Part shown: positions 1 through 8,473 of the stretch, piece after piece | Layout of the letters: every line of letters starts with the position of its first letter | How positions within the stretch are numbered: the stretch's first letter is position 1 | NCBI RefSeq assembly: GCF_900102465.1 | Contig: NZ_FNBW01000005.1 | Span: 62,001-126,000, forward strand | Direction: 5' to 3' | Length of the DNA stretch: 64,000 nt | Origin: Thalassobaculum litoreum DSM 18839 | GTDB lineage: Bacteria; Pseudomonadota; Alphaproteobacteria; Thalassobaculales; Thalassobaculaceae | The notes under the pieces: model-generated | Database searches by the model: none | Seen by the model: only the letters and a program-made list of their open reading frames with translations | Told to the model about the DNA's origin: nothing | Position numbers and translations under genes: made by a program

Positions 1-1
1 C

Positions 2-736
2 GGCGAGTTCGACGCCATGGTCCAGCGCCTGCACGACGTGGCGGTCGATATCCGCGCCTCGGCGGAGGAGCAGGTGCATGCCCTGAAGACCCCGATCGGC
101 ACCATCGCCCAGTCCATCGAGGCCCTGCGCCGCGCCGTGCCATCGGACAATGCGCGTGCCCATCGCATGCTCGGCATCATCGACCAGTCGCGCCAGCGGC
201 TCAGCAGCCTGATCGTCGCCGGTCAGCGTACCACCGAGGCGGCGGCTCTGCTGGCCTCGCCGCCGCGCGACCCGGTTCGCATCGACGTTCTCCTGCGCGG
301 CCTCTGCGCCGATTTCGAGGGACCGTGCGAGGCGCGGGGCATTCATCTCCATGCCGAGATCGCCGCCGAGGCGGTCGTCCTCGGCAGCGACGAGATGCTG
401 GAGGCGGTCTTCGAGAACGTCATCGAGAACGCGGTCGGCTTCTCGCCGAAGGGGGCGACCGTTTCCGTCCGGCTCGGTCGGGTCGCGGGAGACGTGCGCA
501 TCGTGGTGCGCGATGTCGGACCCGGCGCCTCGAACGAGGTTCTTGGCCAGCTCTTCGACAAGGGCTTCACCAAGCGCCCGGCCGCGGCCGTGGACGAGGG
601 GGGCGGCGGGCATTTCGGTCTCGGGATGTGGATCGTCAGCCGCAACGTCGAAGCCCTGAACGGATCGGTCTCCGCCCGCAACGCCGAGCCCGGCCTGGAA
701 GTGACCATCTCCCTGCCCATCGCGGAAAAACCCTGA
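2..736 (+). CDS. Sensor histidine kinase, C-terminal part (5' end outside the window)
   Basis: The reading frame is already open at base 2, and residues before the first in-window ATG (17) look like the end of a HAMP linker, so the true start lies upstream. Counting from that ATG, the phospho-acceptor His is residue 21 in an H-box reading EEQVHALKTPIGTI. An N-box (ENVIENAVGFSPKG), a G1 box (DVGPGA) and a G2 box (GHFGLGMWIV) follow, which is the full HisKA plus HATPase catalytic core. The protein should autophosphorylate on His and pass phosphate to a response regulator, probably encoded upstream. The sensor and membrane segments are not visible. The next gene is an ECF sigma factor, but a 427-bp gap separates them, so a functional link is only possible. 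The family is certain; the signal and partner are unknown. Confidence 0.9.
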   Translation, partial: GEFDAMVQRLHDVAVDIRASAEEQVHALKTPIGTIAQSIEALRRAVPSDNARAHRMLGIIDQSRQRLSSLIVAGQRTTEAAALLASPPRDPVRIDVLLRGLCADFEGPCEARGIHLHAEIAAEAVVLGSDEMLEAVFENVIENAVGFSPKGATVSVRLGRVAGDVRIVVRDVGPGASNEVLGQLFDKGFTKRPAAAVDEGGGGHFGLGMWIVSRNVEALNGSVSARNAEPGLEVTISLPIAEKP

Positions 737-1163
737 CCCGCGGAATAACATCGCTCCGGCTAGGGTCATGATGTCAGCGGCCAACAAAATTGCCGCGTCA
801 TTGCCCCACTCCCCTGCAGGGCTCGCTTCGGCGGGCCCTGCACCTGGGGGCCCGATCCTCCGCCGCACGGCGGGTCGCCAAGCCGGCGCCGTCACGACGT
901 AACACCGAGAAGTCCCGGTTTTCCTAGGGTCTCGGCACCCGCCATGACGAGGGGCGGAAGATTGCTTCCCGTGGGATGGCAATAAAACGTAAGCGTGCCG
1001 CGTTCTTGCCGGAACCTCCCCGATCCCGCGACGTTCACAGCTTGGGGCCGGCATGGCACACACTTGTCACAGCTCTGGCCCAGCAACATCACAGCGGCCC
1101 CGCTAAGTCTTATTCAGACGACGGCGAACAGCCGAACACTTTGAAGGTTGTGGGAGCAGAGCA
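737..1163. other. Non-coding gap of 427 bp between kinase and ECF sigma gene
   Basis: I find no convincing gene here. The gap holds a hairpin with an 8-bp perfect stem (815-822 TGCAGGGC with 835-842 GCCCTGCA), not followed by a T run. It may end kinase transcription or be structural. The gap also contains the EcfG-type promoter listed separately. The remaining sequence shows no codon pattern and no ribosome binding site before a plausible start. Confidence 0.6.
1011..1035 (+). promoter_or_regulatory. EcfG-type general stress promoter upstream of the ECF sigma gene
   Basis: GGAAC at 1011-1015 and CGTT at 1032-1035 are separated by exactly 16 bases. GGAAC-N16/17-CGTT is the established consensus for EcfG, the alphaproteobacterial general stress sigma factor. 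The expected start of transcription is about 120 bases before the ATG at 1164, so the transcript would have a long leader. The identical arrangement recurs at 12063-12087 before the hemerythrin gene. Confidence 0.7.
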
Positions 1164-1676
1164 ATGACCATCACCGAAATGCAGGCCAAAGAGCATTACA
1201 GCAGCGTGCAGCGCACGGCCCGGCGGCTTGTCGGCAACCGTGCCGACGCCGACGACATAGCTCAGGAGGCGCTGCTGCGGGCCATCGTCTATGTGCGCGA
1301 CGGTCGCAAGGTGGAGAACTGGCGCGGCTATCTGAACCGCATCGTGCGCAACGTCATCGCCGACGACTATGCACGCAAAAAGCGTCAGGGTCCGGTCGTC
1401 GATCTCGACGACGTACAGGGCAGCCTCGGTGTGCTGCCGAACCAGTATCAGCGTCATCGGATTCACGAAATGCAGGACGCCATCAATGCGCTGCCGGAGC
1501 AGCAGCACGACGTCGTCCAGATGATCGCGGTGGACGGCATGTCCTACCGCGCCGCCGCCGAGCGCCTGGGGGTGCCGGTGGGGACCGTGATGTCCCGCCT
1601 GTTTCGCGGTCGCGAGACCCTGAAGGTTCGGATGGACGAGGGGCAGGCGCCCGAGGCCGCGGCCGTCGCCGCCTGA
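1164..1676 (+). CDS. ECF-family RNA polymerase sigma factor
   Basis: The 170-residue protein has the two-domain layout of extracytoplasmic-function sigma factors. Sigma-2 lies at about residues 10-75, with the core-binding and -10 recognition run DADDIAQEALLRA. Sigma-4 lies at about 100-155, with a helix-turn-helix around YRAAAERLGVPVGTVMSRLF. It would direct RNA polymerase to a small promoter set. No anti-sigma factor and no NepR or PhyR gene lies beside it, so it is not obviously the general stress sigma itself. The EcfG-type promoter at 1011-1035 instead suggests it is a downstream, stress-induced sigma. The next gene is 164 bp away on the same strand and encodes a secreted PRC-barrel protein, a plausible but unproven target. 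Confidence 0.92.
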   Translation: MTITEMQAKEHYSSVQRTARRLVGNRADADDIAQEALLRAIVYVRDGRKVENWRGYLNRIVRNVIADDYARKKRQGPVVDLDDVQGSLGVLPNQYQRHRIHEMQDAINALPEQQHDVVQMIAVDGMSYRAAAERLGVPVGTVMSRLFRGRETLKVRMDEGQAPEAAAVAA

Positions 1677-1840
1677 TCAAGGGTCACACGGAATTCGGAT
1701 CGGCCGGGGGCTCTCCCCATCGTCCCCGCCGATCCGCCTTGGGCCCGCCGGCGCCGTTTCCCCCACCCCCACCCGCGGCGCCGGCGGGATCCCATGCAGA
1801 CGGACCGGGTCCGTTTCAGTCGCGACCGAGGGAGGTAGCA

Positions 1841-2260
1841 TTGAGAGCGAGGCTGATTACTACCGTCTTGAGTGCCGCATTCATGGCGGGAGCCGCCCAG
1901 ATCGTCGCCGTTGCGGAGCCCGCGAATTCGCAGGTCACGGTGCCCGAGACCTCGAGGGTGCCCGCCGTGGAGGTGAACCCGGTGGGCCGGCCGCAGGTCG
2001 ACGAGGCGACCTCCATCCGTGAAAAGCGGCTGGTCGGAGCCACGGTGATCTCGATCGACGAGAAGGAGGCCGGCGAGGTCCGGAAGATCGTTGACGACGG
2101 CGGGTCGCCCAAGGCGGTCGTCGAATACGAAGGGATCCTCGGCGTCGGCGACAAACGGGTCGCCATCCCGATCGCCGATTTCACCCTGATCTCCGAGGGT
2201 CGTGCCCGGGTCAGCCTCCGCGCGGCCGAGATCAAGGACCTGCCGAACTACGAGGGCTGA
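1841..2260 (+). CDS. Secreted PRC-barrel domain protein
   Basis: I place the start at TTG 1841 because a GGGAGG ribosome binding site lies at 1830-1835 and because it gives a proper signal peptide, LRARLITTVLSAAFMAGAA. The 139-residue product has a hydrophobic export signal (about 1-27), a linker rich in Pro and Val, and one PRC-barrel domain at about residues 62-120, including KRLVGATVISIDEKEAGEV. PRC-barrels of this size mostly bind partners or surfaces; no catalytic residues are evident. Being secreted and downstream of the stress sigma gene, it may act in envelope stress, but that is inference. A strong terminator follows it. Length and layout match other small exported PRC proteins of alphaproteobacteria. 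Confidence 0.8.
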   Translation: MRARLITTVLSAAFMAGAAQIVAVAEPANSQVTVPETSRVPAVEVNPVGRPQVDEATSIREKRLVGATVISIDEKEAGEVRKIVDDGGSPKAVVEYEGILGVGDKRVAIPIADFTLISEGRARVSLRAAEIKDLPNYEG

Positions 2261-2339
2261 TCGCCCGAACCGAACGCGTCGGGGCCTGGCGTTATTCCCC
2301 CGAGCTCCCCCCGAAGCGCCACAGCGCTCCGACGTCGGA

Positions 2340-2370
2340 CCCCGCGGCTCAGGCCGCGGGGTCTTCTCTT
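2340..2370 (+). terminator. Rho-independent terminator after the PRC-barrel gene
   Basis: A perfect 9-bp GC stem (2340-2348 CCCCGCGGC with 2353-2361 GCCGCGGGG) has a 4-base loop (TCAG) and is followed by a T-rich tail (TCTTCTCTT). It ends the plus-strand unit just before the convergent ABC exporter gene, whose stop codon is at 2377. Confidence 0.85.
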
Positions 2371-2376
2371 ACATGC

Positions 2377-5300
2377 CTATTGCGCCGCCCAGGCCGAGGC
2401 GAGCTGGCGCGAGACAAGCTGGGCATACAGCCCGCCCTTGGCCAGCAGCACCTCGTGGCTGCCTTCCTCGACCAGCCGTCCTTCCTCCAGCACCACGATC
2501 TTGTCGGCGTCGCGGATCGTGGACAGGCGATGGGCGATCACGATGGTGGTGCGGTCGGCCTTCAGCTTGTCGAGCGCCCCGCGCACCGCCTGTTCGTTGA
2601 CCGCGTCCAGGTGGGAGGTCGCCTCGTCCAGGATCAGGATCGGCGCGTCCTTCAGGAAGGCGCGGGCGATCGCCACCCGCTGCCGCTGGCCGCCGGAGAG
2701 CGACGTGCCGCGCTCGCCGACCGGCGTGTCGATGCCTTCGGGGAGGGTGTCCACCAGTTCCTGCAACGAGGCGTGGCGCACCGCCGCCTGAAGATCCTCC
2801 TCGGAGGCGTCGGGCCGGGCGACCAGGATGTTGGCCCGCAGGGTGTCGTTGAACAGGTAGGTGTCCTGGGCCACCAGGGCGATCCGGCCGCGCAGGTCGT
2901 CCAGCCCGTACTCCTTCAGGTCCACCCCGTTCATGGTGACCCGTCCGGCATCGGGGTCCCAGAACCGCATGAGCAGCTGCGCGGTCGTGGTCTTGCCGGC
3001 GCCCGAGGTGCCGACCATGGCGACCGTGGACCCCGCCGGGATCTCCAGGCTGACCGCGTTCAGGGCGTAGCGGTGCTGGCCGGGATAGGTGAAGGAGACG
3101 CCGTCCAACGCCATGGAGGCCGGACCCTCGGCGGCCGGTACACCGGGGCCGTCGGTCACCGGCACCGGCTCGTTCTCCAGCCCGTAATAGCGCCGGGTCG
3201 CCCCCAGGGTGTCGGCGAGCTGCCGGCCGATCTGGGCGATCTCGGACACCGGCAGGAACGCCGCCATCGCCAGCAACGTGAGCAGCGGCAAGAGGCCCGG
3301 ATCGATCACGCCGTTGGACGCCATCACCGCCCCGGTCACCACCACCGCCAGGCCGCCGAGACCGGTGAAGATCTCCATCAGGCTCTGCTGCAGGGTCAGT
3401 TCCTCGAAGAACGGCAGGCGCAGGTCGATGTGACGCTGGGTCAGCTTCTCGATGAGCTGACCGCGCCGGTCCTCCTGCTGGAAGGCGACGATCTCGCCGA
3501 GGCCCTGGACCGAGTCCACGGCGACGGCGCCGAGCTCGCCTGCCGCCTCCCGCGCTTCGGAGCCGAGCTGGTCGACCTTGCCGCGCATCAGGAACGGCGC
3601 CAGCGCCACCGCCGCCAGGAACGGCACCAGGGCCACCGCCACCCAGACGCTCTGGCTCGCCAGCACCGCCACCACGGCGGCCGGTACCAGGACGGCGACG
3701 AAGGCCGGGGCGACAGTATGGGCGAAGAAATACTCGATCAGCTCGATGTCATGGGTGGCGAGCGACATCAGGTCGCCGGTGCGCCGGCGCACCAGATAGG
3801 CCGGCGACAGGGCGTCGAGCTTGCGGAAGGCGGCGATCCGCATTTCGGCCAGCAGGCGGAACGCCATGTCGTGGGCGAGCCAGGATTCCAGCCAGTGCAG
3901 CAGGCCCGACAGCGGCGCGATCACGGCCAGCGCGATCAGCCACTGGTCGTAGGAGGTTCCGTTCTTCAGCGCCAGGATCGTCAGCGCGCTGAACACGCCG
4001 ACACCGATGAAGGCGAGCACCCGTAGGACGCCGAAGGCGAAGGTCAGGGTCAGCCGGCCCCACCAGGGCAGGGCGGTGGCCATCAGCGCCTTCACCACCT
4101 GGAACCAGCCCAGGCCCTCGGCCTTGATGATGCCTTCGGTCGGTGCCTGCTTGGCCCCGCCCGGCACCGACGACAGGGTCTCCGCCGCCGGCTTGGGGTC
4201 GATCACGGCATCGCCCTCGGCACGCTGGGATTCCCGCGCCTGCTCGGCCATCAGCCGGGCGTAGACGCCGCCCTTGGCCATCAGCGCATCGTGGGCGCCT
4301 TCCTCAACCACCTGGCCCTTGTCGAGCACCAGGATACGGTCGCAGTCGATGACGCTGGACAGACGGTGGGCGAGCACAAGGGTGGTGCGGCCCTTCATCA
4401 GCCGGTTCAGGGCGTCCTGGATCACCGCCTCGTTCTCGGCATCGACCGCGCTCAACGCCTCGTCCAGCACCAGGATCGGGGTGTCGCGCAGCAAAGCGCG
4501 GGCGATCGCCACGCGCTGGCGCTGGCCGCCGGACAGCTTGATGCCCTTCTCGCCCACCACCGTCTGATAGCCTTCGGGCAAACCGGCGATGAAGCCGTGG
4601 ATATTGGCGGCCTGGGCGGCGGCGATGACATCCTCGTCCGATGCCTCGGGCCAGCCCATGCGGATGTTGTCGCCGATGGTGCCGTGGAACAGGAACGTGT
4701 CCTGATTGACGACGGAGATGCGCGAGCGGATCTGCTCGAAGGACATCTCGCGCAGGTCGACGCCGCCGATGCTCACGCGGCCCTGCTCCGGATCGAAGAA
4801 GCGCAGCAGCAGGCGCACCACCGAGGATTTGCCGCAGCCGCTGGGTCCGACCAGGCCGACCCGCTCGCCGGCGGCGACATGGAAGTCGAGCCCGTCATGG
4901 ACCATGCGGCGGGCACCCGGATAGCGGAAACCGACGCCCTCGAACGAGACCGACGGGGTCAGGCTCTCTGCCGCCGGGTTGTGCGCACCGTCGACCACCG
5001 CCGGAACGCCGTCCAGCAGGTGATAGACGCCCTTGGCCGCCGACATGCCGACCATGCCCTGGTGCAGCACGTTGCGCAGTTCGCGCATGGGCCGGAAGAT
5101 CTCCACGCCGAGCATCATGATGATCAGCAGCTCGGTCAGCTCCATCGCGCCGGAATCCACCCGCCAGGCGCCGACGGCCAGCGCCGCCGCCGCCCCGCAG
5201 GCGATGGCGGTGTCGGTGATGCCGCGGGCCAGCGAGTTGGTCGCCAGCACCCACATGGTGCGCTTGAACAGGTCCCGCGCCTTGGCGGCCAGCGTGTCGG

Positions 5301-5961
5301 CCCGCTGGGTGCCCTGGCCGAAGGCCTTCAGGGTCGGCAGGCCCTGGATGCTGTCCAGGAACTCGGCGGCGAAGGCGGAATAGGCCTTCTGCCGGCGCAG
5401 GGAATTGCGCTGGTCGAGGCTGTGCCAGATCGCCGGCGCGAACAGCGAGATCAGCGCGAAGACCAGCAGCACGCCCGCCACCGGCAGGTCGAGGAAGGCG
5501 GCGAAGGCGAAGATCAGGACCGGCGTCAGGAGCGAGACCAGCCCCTGGGGCAGATACTGGCCGAAATAGGTTTCCAACTGCTCCACCCCGTCGACCAGGG
5601 TGAGGGTGATCCCGCCGGAGCGCTCGCGCCCGACATAGGCCGGGCCGAGTTCGGCCAGCTTGTCGAACAGCTTGCGCCGCAGCTTCTTCTGCACGATGGC
5701 GGCGGTGCGGTGCGCGACCGTGTTGCGCCAGTGCTCGAAGGCGCCGCGCAGAACCATGACGGCGGCGATCGCCGCGATCGGCCACATGAGCTGCTCCACC
5801 GTGTCGCCGGCGAAGATGCGGCCGATCAGCCAGCCGAGCAGGGCGAGCCGGGCCACGCCCAGCGCCACCGCCGCCAGTCCGACCACGACCGCCAGCGCGA
5901 TACGCCAGCGAACGCCCTGCGTGAATGCCCAAAGCCGCGTCTCGAAATGCATGGGGGTCAT
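2377..5961 (-). CDS. Fused two-unit ABC exporter (CydDC-like layout in one chain)
   Basis: The 1194-residue chain contains two complete exporter half-units. Membrane domain 1 is at about 15-320 and nucleotide-binding domain 1 has its Walker A GPSGCGKSS near residue 371. A linker at about 585-625 leads to membrane domain 2 (about 630-930) and nucleotide-binding domain 2, Walker A GTSGAGKTT near residue 985. Both nucleotide-binding domains keep the LSGGQRQR signature, a Walker B followed by Glu (LVLDEA, LILDEAT) and the switch His (AHRLS), so both ATP sites look active. Half-units are normally about 580-600 residues and encoded separately, as in CydD/CydC or lipid/drug exporters, so this is a head-to-tail fusion. 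The cargo is unknown. The first ATG (5961) sits directly on a GAGGG; ATG 5952, three codons on, has better spacing to it and may be the real start. The gene is divergent from a LysR regulator. Confidence 0.88.
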   Translation of the reverse strand: MTPMHFETRLWAFTQGVRWRIALAVVVGLAAVALGVARLALLGWLIGRIFAGDTVEQLMWPIAAIAAVMVLRGAFEHWRNTVAHRTAAIVQKKLRRKLFDKLAELGPAYVGRERSGGITLTLVDGVEQLETYFGQYLPQGLVSLLTPVLIFAFAAFLDLPVAGVLLVFALISLFAPAIWHSLDQRNSLRRQKAYSAFAAEFLDSIQGLPTLKAFGQGTQRADTLAAKARDLFKRTMWVLATNSLARGITDTAIACGAAAALAVGAWRVDSGAMELTELLIIMMLGVEIFRPMRELRNVLHQGMVGMSAAKGVYHLLDGVPAVVDGAHNPAAESLTPSVSFEGVGFRYPGARRMVHDGLDFHVAAGERVGLVGPSGCGKSSVVRLLLRFFDPEQGRVSIGGVDLREMSFEQIRSRISVVNQDTFLFHGTIGDNIRMGWPEASDEDVIAAAQAANIHGFIAGLPEGYQTVVGEKGIKLSGGQRQRVAIARALLRDTPILVLDEALSAVDAENEAVIQDALNRLMKGRTTLVLAHRLSSVIDCDRILVLDKGQVVEEGAHDALMAKGGVYARLMAEQARESQRAEGDAVIDPKPAAETLSSVPGGAKQAPTEGIIKAEGLGWFQVVKALMATALPWWGRLTLTFAFGVLRVLAFIGVGVFSALTILALKNGTSYDQWLIALAVIAPLSGLLHWLESWLAHDMAFRLLAEMRIAAFRKLDALSPAYLVRRRTGDLMSLATHDIELIEYFFAHTVAPAFVAVLVPAAVVAVLASQSVWVAVALVPFLAAVALAPFLMRGKVDQLGSEAREAAGELGAVAVDSVQGLGEIVAFQQEDRRGQLIEKLTQRHIDLRLPFFEELTLQQSLMEIFTGLGGLAVVVTGAVMASNGVIDPGLLPLLTLLAMAAFLPVSEIAQIGRQLADTLGATRRYYGLENEPVPVTDGPGVPAAEGPASMALDGVSFTYPGQHRYALNAVSLEIPAGSTVAMVGTSGAGKTTTAQLLMRFWDPDAGRVTMNGVDLKEYGLDDLRGRIALVAQDTYLFNDTLRANILVARPDASEEDLQAAVRHASLQELVDTLPEGIDTPVGERGTSLSGGQRQRVAIARAFLKDAPILILDEATSHLDAVNEQAVRGALDKLKADRTTIVIAHRLSTIRDADKIVVLEEGRLVEEGSHEVLLAKGGLYAQLVSRQLASAWAAQ

Positions 5962-5987
5962 CCCTCAGAATCGATGTCATGTTCATC

Positions 5988-6012
5988 CTAGTTGAGAATG
6001 ACTCCGAACTAG
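5988..6012. promoter_or_regulatory. Inverted repeat in the ABC exporter / LysR divergent promoter region
   Basis: CTAGTT (5988-5993) and AACTAG (6007-6012) form a perfect 6-bp inverted repeat with a 13-base spacer, between two divergent genes. It lies about 30 bp upstream of the exporter start. It could be an operator for the neighbouring LysR protein, although it is not a clear T-N11-A box. Confidence 0.35.
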
Positions 6013-6129
6013 ATGGACGATTGCGAAGACCGCGTGTACGAATTTGAACATTGATGCGGCGCGGCATGAACGCACAGTATCGAACGAAGAGATCAGGCTG
6101 GGCGGCTTCTGCCGTGATCGGAGGATGCG

Positions 6130-7062
6130 ATGATCAGCGACTGGGACAATCTCCGGGTGTTTCTCGCCCTGGCCGAGGAAGGCAGCCTGACGGCCGCCGC
6201 CCGCAAGCTGAAGGTCAGCCATCCGACCGTCGCGCGCCGGGTTAAGGCGCTGGAGGACGAACTCGGCTCGCGGCTGTTCGAACGGCTGCCCGACCGCTTC
6301 GTGCCGACCCTGGCGGCGACCCATCTGCTGGACGAGGTCCGGGCGATGGAGCAGGCGGCCCAGGCGCTGGCCCGGCGCAGCGCCGGCCTGACCGATACCC
6401 ATCTCGGCACCGTGCGGATCTCGGTCGACGAGACCATGGCGGAGTTCATCTCCCGCCACCTGATGCGCCTGCGCGAGAACCACCGCTGCATCGAGTTCGA
6501 GATCGCCGTCGCCCATACCTCGGCCAACCTGTCGCGGCGCGAGGCCGACCTGCTGATCCGCAACACCTTCCCCGACAGCGCCCATCTGGTGGGCCGCAAG
6601 CTCGGCCGCTTCGCCTATGCGGTCTATGGCGTCCGCGAGTTCGCGGCCGGGTCCGACGGCAGTCCGGCCGCCCTGCGCGCGCTGCCGTGGATCGGCTTCG
6701 ACGACGACCATGTCTACATGCCGGGCCAGCAATGGCAGGTGGATCTGCTCCAGGGAACCGCGCCGGAGGTGCGCACCAATAACGGGGTGGTGCTGTACCA
6801 CGCGATCCATAACGGCCACGGGGTGGGCGTGCTGCCCTGTTTCCTCGGCGACAAGGATCCGGCCCTTGTCCGGCTGACTCCGATCCTTAGCGAGGTGGTG
6901 GTCGACGAATGGATGCTGGTGCACCGCGACATGCGGTCGCTGCCGCGCATCCGCGTGGTCATGGACGCTCTGGTTCGGCTGTTCCAAGACACCCGGGCGG
7001 AAATGGAAGGGCGGGTCGCCGTCCCCACTCCGGTCAACGATCTCGCGGCGGTGGGCAGCTAA
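6130..7062 (+). CDS. LysR-family transcriptional regulator
   Basis: The 310-residue protein starts at ATG 6130 behind GGAGG (spacing 5). Residues 3-62 form the winged helix-turn-helix of LysR proteins (LRVFLALAEEGSLTAAARKL, then VSHPTVARRVKALEDELG). Residues about 90-300 are the periplasmic-binding-protein-like effector domain. It would control a nearby promoter in response to a small molecule. The divergent neighbour is the fused ABC exporter, the usual LysR arrangement, so that gene is the first target to suspect. Its 3' end overlaps the convergent racemase-family gene by 4 bp. Confidence 0.92.
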   Translation: MISDWDNLRVFLALAEEGSLTAAARKLKVSHPTVARRVKALEDELGSRLFERLPDRFVPTLAATHLLDEVRAMEQAAQALARRSAGLTDTHLGTVRISVDETMAEFISRHLMRLRENHRCIEFEIAVAHTSANLSRREADLLIRNTFPDSAHLVGRKLGRFAYAVYGVREFAAGSDGSPAALRALPWIGFDDDHVYMPGQQWQVDLLQGTAPEVRTNNGVVLYHAIHNGHGVGVLPCFLGDKDPALVRLTPILSEVVVDEWMLVHRDMRSLPRIRVVMDALVRLFQDTRAEMEGRVAVPTPVNDLAAVGS

Positions 7063-7814
7063 GACTTCGTTGCCCCGCCGATCGCGTGCCGAAGGGCCGC
7101 ATCGGCGAGCAGGCGGGTGGAATCCAGGGTCGGCAGGGCCGAGTTCCCGTCCGACAGGACCAGCGGCAGTTCGGTGCAGCCCAGGATGACGGCGTCGCAG
7201 CCGCGGTCCCGCATCCGCGCGATCAGCCCCTGCAGATAGGCGGTCGAGCTCTCGGCCTGAATGTCGTTCACCAACTCGTCCATGATGATGCGGGCGACGG
7301 CGTCCTTCTCGTCCTCCTCCGGCCTCAGGAATCCGATGCCCTGGTCGGCCAGCGCGTCGGGATAGACCGAGCTGTCGACCAGCCAGCGGGTGCCGAGCAG
7401 GGCCGCCCGCCGCACGCCGCGGCGTCGGGCCTCGTCGGTCACGGCCTCGGCGATATGCAGCCATGGCAGGGGCGAGCGCGGTCGCACATGGTCCATGGCG
7501 GCGTGGATCGTGTTGTCCGGACAGATCAGGAACTCCGCTCCCGCTGCCGCCAGCTTCTGCGCCGACCTCAGCATGATCGCCCCAACTTCCGCCAGGTCGC
7601 CGGCATCGAGGGCCGCGACATACGCGGCCAGCGAGGTGCCGTGTAGCGCGATCTCCGGGTGGGCGTGCGGCCCCAGCAGGGCGGGTGCCCGGGCGCACAG
7701 CGTCCGGTAACACAGGGCGGCACCCTCCGACGAGCAGGCGACGATGCCGATGGTCTTCGGCGTCCGCGCGGCGGGTTTCTGGGTGACGGTGGGGTCGGGA
7801 TCGGGATAAGTCAT
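7059..7814 (-). CDS. Aspartate/glutamate racemase superfamily protein
   Basis: The 251-residue protein has the two-cysteine catalytic layout of PLP-independent Asp/Glu racemases: an N-terminal-half Cys in CPDNTIH and a C-terminal-half Cys in LGCTELPL. These two residues act as the acid/base pair on opposite faces of the substrate alpha-carbon. The superfamily includes aspartate racemase, hydantoin racemase and maleate isomerase. The CPDNT...GCTEL pattern is closest to the YgeA/aspartate-racemase type. It starts at ATG 7814, with GAGAG six bases upstream. It is divergent from an XRE-cupin regulator with a shared palindromic operator, so the two are probably co-regulated. The substrate is not determined. 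Confidence 0.85.
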   Translation of the reverse strand: MTYPDPDPTVTQKPAARTPKTIGIVACSSEGAALCYRTLCARAPALLGPHAHPEIALHGTSLAAYVAALDAGDLAEVGAIMLRSAQKLAAAGAEFLICPDNTIHAAMDHVRPRSPLPWLHIAEAVTDEARRRGVRRAALLGTRWLVDSSVYPDALADQGIGFLRPEEDEKDAVARIIMDELVNDIQAESSTAYLQGLIARMRDRGCDAVILGCTELPLVLSDGNSALPTLDSTRLLADAALRHAIGGATKS

Positions 7815-7832
7815 GGCGGTCTCTCATTCGAT

Positions 7833-7858
7833 CGTTCGTTCAATATATGGAACGAACG
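7833..7858. promoter_or_regulatory. Perfect inverted-repeat operator between racemase and XRE-cupin genes
   Basis: CGTTCGTTC (7833-7841) and GAACGAACG (7850-7858) are perfect 9-bp arms around an AT-rich 8-base spacer. The repeat lies 19 bp before the racemase start and 31 bp before the regulator start, where one bound dimer could control both genes. The obvious candidate ligand protein is the adjacent XRE-cupin regulator. Confidence 0.7.
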
Positions 7859-7888
7859 TCGCTACCGTCAAACTCGGAGTGCCGCGCC

Positions 7889-8458
7889 ATGACCAATGAG
7901 GACCGGGACGATGCCGCCCGCCGCCGCGCCTTCGCCCAGATGCTGCAGGCCAGACGCAAACAGACAGGCATGTCCCTCAGCGAGGTGGCAAGGGCAGCGG
8001 GGATCGCCAAGTCGAACCTGTCGCGGCTGGAGTCCGGTGAGGGGAACCCGAGCCTGGAGACCCTCTGGGCCCTGAGCGGCGCCCTGAACGTCAGCGTGAG
8101 CGACCTGATCGACCAGCCGGGCGGCCAGGCCCGGCTGGTCCGGCGGGGCGAGGCGAGCGACCTGCGCGCGGATGCGGCGGATTACGGGGTGACGCTTCTG
8201 TCGCGCTGCCCCGCGGGTGCGACGCGCGATCTCTACCGGGTGGCCTTCCAGCCGGGCGCGCGCAAGGTGTCGGCCCCGCATGCCACGGCGCGAGTCGAGC
8301 ATATCGTGCTGCTGTCGGGGCGGGCGCGGGTCGGGCCTGTCGGCGCCGAGGAGGATCTGCTGCCCGGCGACTACCTCACCTTCCCGGCGGCCCGGGAGCA
8401 TGTCTACGAGGCGCTGGAACCGGATACCGAAGCGCTGGTCGTGATCGAGAGCGGCTGA
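7889..8458 (+). CDS. XRE-family regulator with C-terminal cupin sensor
   Basis: I choose ATG 7889 rather than the in-frame ATG 7847 because 7847 lies inside the palindromic operator with no ribosome binding site, whereas 7889 has GGAG nine bases upstream. The 189-residue product has an XRE-type helix-turn-helix at about residues 15-70 (MSLSEVARAAGIAKSNLSRL) and a cupin barrel at about 110-185. This is the layout of small-molecule-responsive regulators such as PuuR-type repressors. It probably binds the operator at 7833-7858 and controls the divergent racemase-family gene in response to a metabolite held in the cupin. The ligand is not known. Confidence 0.88.
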   Translation: MTNEDRDDAARRRAFAQMLQARRKQTGMSLSEVARAAGIAKSNLSRLESGEGNPSLETLWALSGALNVSVSDLIDQPGGQARLVRRGEASDLRADAADYGVTLLSRCPAGATRDLYRVAFQPGARKVSAPHATARVEHIVLLSGRARVGPVGAEEDLLPGDYLTFPAAREHVYEALEPDTEALVVIESG

Positions 8459-8473
8459 ACCGGCCCGCAACTT

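Noticed and set aside
892-1167. Short frames on both strands in the gap before the ECF sigma gene
   Set aside because: They overlap the EcfG-type promoter, have no ribosome binding site and no recognisable protein sequence.
5988-6012. The region TTGAGAATGACT as a possible iron-box
   Set aside because: It shares only a few bases with Fur/Irr-type sites. The clear feature is the CTAGTT/AACTAG repeat, so an iron link is not supported.
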